Source of the DNA: CAZVQX01 sp964629735
GTDB taxonomy: Bacteria > Bacillota_I > Bacilli_A > RF39 > UBA660
Length of the DNA stretch: 44,068 bases
Direction: 5' to 3'
Assembly: GCA_964629735.1 (NCBI GenBank)
Contig: CAZVQX010000006.1
Span: forward strand, 1 to 44,068
Position 1 is the first letter of the stretch. Every line of letters begins with the position of its first letter. Positions 42,492-44,068 of this stretch are shown one piece after another. Position numbers and translations under genes: made by a program. The notes under the pieces were generated by a model. It ran no database searches, was not told the DNA's origin, and was given only the letters and a program-made list of their open reading frames with translations.

Positions 42492-44042
42492 TTAACGATT
42501 AGTAATAACTACCGGGCGAAAAGAAGCACCACTACCAGAATCGTAAAAGTTAAACACACCAGCACAGGAGCTGCAACTGTAGTGACCACCACGAACAAAC
42601 CACGAATCATCGGAATATGGCATGTACGATCCATCGGAGTACCATGACGTTGTCCCGTTACCACTTGAACTCGTTTCATAAACGGCATCACCAAATATAT
42701 TTTTGTTTGCTTCATAATTATTAACGCTTGTTTCCGGCAAACCTACTGTATATACATTTTTATATTTAGCATTTGCATTTATCACGCTTGGACCATTTGT
42801 TGTTAAATTACTATTACCATTATTTACATATGCCGCTACGTTTTCATACGCTCCACCACTCATATCATATATACCATATATATTATGAGTCGTACTTGCG
42901 TTTTGACCAATTTGCGTATAATATTGATTTTGACAGCCACTATAACTAGATTCAGTTATACTATTCCCAGCACAACCTGTTGTATATGTACTACTATTAT
43001 TTTTCCAAACTTCTGAATTTGCACCGTAAATTGACTTTGATAAATATGCAACCGCACCCCATTCAGTATTTTTCATCATATGGGTGTCTATTTCACTGGA
43101 GTTCCAACCATATTTACTATTATTTTTCATAGCTAACGACGCATCAAATTGTTCACCTATTTTCACACCTCTTAACGACCCCGCATTAGGCAAGATGCTT
43201 ATATTATTCTCGGTTCCACTCGGCTCAAATTTGGCTACCCAAAATCCTGATAAATCTTCATTACCAAATTTAAATGCTGGATGCTTTACATAATTTATTT
43301 GGCTATTACCATTATATGTTGGATTTATCTCAATTGTTGTACCATCTGATGCTATGTTTGTTTTATTTTTTAAAAACTTTATTTCAATATTACCAACCGT
43401 GCTTGCGTTATATCCACTTGATATTTGATAAGCGTATCTTGGTATCCATACCCAAAATGAACCATCAGCTGTTTTAACATTCGCCCATCGTTTTTCACTA
43501 TAATTATACCAATCTTGTTTATAAGGATCGTTTATGTTTTGCGCTTCAACCCAATTAGTACCATCCCATTTGATTGGAGTCATGCCACTTACCAGTACCG
43601 GAGCATTAGCACCACTCATATCAACTAACTCTGGTAATTTACACCTTCCATTTACTTCATATTTAATTATATCCACTTCATTAGTTTCATATTTTTTTAT
43701 GGCACACCATTTTTCATTATGAATTGCAATTGAGATTTTTCCATCTTTACGAACTACTATTTCACCACCTTTTGGTGTCTTTCCCTTATACGATAAATCT
43801 TTACCGCCTTTGATTTTCCCGTTTTCATATCTAAACACTAAATCAACAGTTACACCTTTTAATTGATTAGACATATATTCATTTTCTCCCGCTTTTACTA
43901 AACCATATGCCGCATTTTTAAAAGCACCTTTTTTTGCATCGTTTATTACATTAACTATTAGTGGGGTTGCTATTAACATAATAATAGCCATTATCACTAT
44001 TACTGCTAATAACTCAATTAATGTAAAACCTTTGTTTTTCAT
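42492..44042 (-). CDS. Prepilin-like protein with C-terminal FGE/C-type-lectin-like domain
   Basis: 516 residues. The class III/type IV prepilin signal KNKG|FTLIELL (cleavage after Gly5, Glu10 at mature position 5) runs into a hydrophobic helix to about residue 32. A linker domain with Cys follows. From about 190 to the end it resembles formylglycine-generating-enzyme/C-type-lectin folds: FWVWIPRYAYQI, FWVAKFEPSG, NTEWGAVAYLS, GIYDMSGG, FVRGG and SFRPVVI. Codons near the end (ACG, TCG, CGC, CCG, runs of NNC) differ from the A+T-rich neighbours. Likely secreted and displayed on a pilus or pseudopilus, with ligand binding inferred. GGAGGGGG lies upstream. No pilus assembly genes in the window. 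Confidence 0.85.
   Translation of the reverse strand: MKNKGFTLIELLAVIVIMAIIMLIATPLIVNVINDAKKGAFKNAAYGLVKAGENEYMSNQLKGVTVDLVFRYENGKIKGGKDLSYKGKTPKGGEIVVRKDGKISIAIHNEKWCAIKKYETNEVDIIKYEVNGRCKLPELVDMSGANAPVLVSGMTPIKWDGTNWVEAQNINDPYKQDWYNYSEKRWANVKTADGSFWVWIPRYAYQISSGYNASTVGNIEIKFLKNKTNIASDGTTIEINPTYNGNSQINYVKHPAFKFGNEDLSGFWVAKFEPSGTENNISILPNAGSLRGVKIGEQFDASLAMKNNSKYGWNSSEIDTHMMKNTEWGAVAYLSKSIYGANSEVWKNNSSTYTTGCAGNSITESSYSGCQNQYYTQIGQNASTTHNIYGIYDMSGGAYENVAAYVNNGNSNLTTNGPSVINANAKYKNVYTVGLPETSVNNYEANKNIFGDAVYETSSSGNGTTSWYSDGSYMPYSDDSWFVRGGHYSCSSCAGVFNFYDSGSGASFRPVVITNR
42528..42584 (-). other. Candidate variable region at the end of the prepilin-like gene
   Basis: Codons 487-505, between FVRGG and ASFRPV. 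Nearly all non-hydrophobic codons here are NNC or NNT (CAC TAC AGT TGC AGC TCC TGT, then AAC, TAC, GAT, TCT, GGT, AGT, GGT), as would result from AAC/AAT template codons with randomised adenines. This matches the place and flanking motifs of variable regions in diversity-generating-retroelement targets with this fold. No template copy or reverse transcriptase is seen here, so it stays a candidate. Confidence 0.4.
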
Positions 44043-44068
44043 TAAATGTAATTCCCCCTCCGCACTAT

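Overview
The window is a very A+T-rich piece of a Firmicutes chromosome. Gene order (rpsO-pnp; topA with a Xer recombinase; secE-nusG / rplK-rplA / rplJ-rplL / ybxB / rpoB-rpoC; rpsL-rpsG-fusA-tuf) and protein style point to the Bacilli, most likely an uncultured gut lineage of the RF39/Erysipelotrichia-like kind; the exact taxon is inference. TAA is the usual stop, TGA ends at least ybxB and a DUF1540 gene, and tryptophan is TGG, so the standard bacterial code applies. A FemAB-type transferase implies a peptidoglycan wall. Almost everything is on the minus strand, so the text below runs from high to low coordinates in the direction of transcription.

44042-42079: a prepilin-like surface protein with a C-terminal formylglycine-enzyme/C-type-lectin-like domain, then secE and nusG. 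41411-31178: a ribosomal and RNA polymerase block split into short units, each with its own promoter: rplK-rplA with two L1-type leader motifs, rplJ-rplL with a classic L10 leader, ybxB, and rpoB-rpoC. 31101-29438: a small accessory island (a MazG-like pyrophosphatase, a plus-strand Cys-rich protein, an NrtR-like regulator) separates rpoC from the str operon. 29301-25024: rpsL-rpsG-fusA-tuf.

24966-20485: a plus-strand FemAB transferase and a tiny plus-strand DUF1540 protein, then a three-gene minus-strand set (DUF2229 protein, HgdB-like protein, acyl-CoA dehydratase activase) with 26-base gene overlaps and no recognisable dehydratase beside it. 20424-15972: topA, an unknown protein, xerC-like recombinase and tdk. 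15901-13280: ppdK. 13202-10328: two tandem YitT proteins, a PfkB sugar/nucleoside kinase and a stand-alone Smr protein.

10179-6102: an accessory envelope region. It holds a membrane-anchored extracellular protein with a Pro-rich five-residue repeat, interrupted by 100 Ns, a co-transcribed 668-residue Tyr/Ala/Asn-rich protein, and a 139-residue unknown. 6062-5894: two plus-strand tRNAs, a CAU tRNA that looks like lysidine-modified Ile2, and Leu(UAG). 5672-80: cysS-yugP-truB, then rpsO-pnp.

Transcription signals are unusually readable. Many promoters have a 17-base spacer, and several -35 boxes lie in or against the stop codon of the gene before. Terminator hairpins often overlap the end of the coding region, which indicates tight packing. 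The most interesting candidate is the prepilin-like protein. The last ~30 codons resemble the variable region of a diversity-generating-retroelement target, but no reverse transcriptase or template repeat is present in the window.
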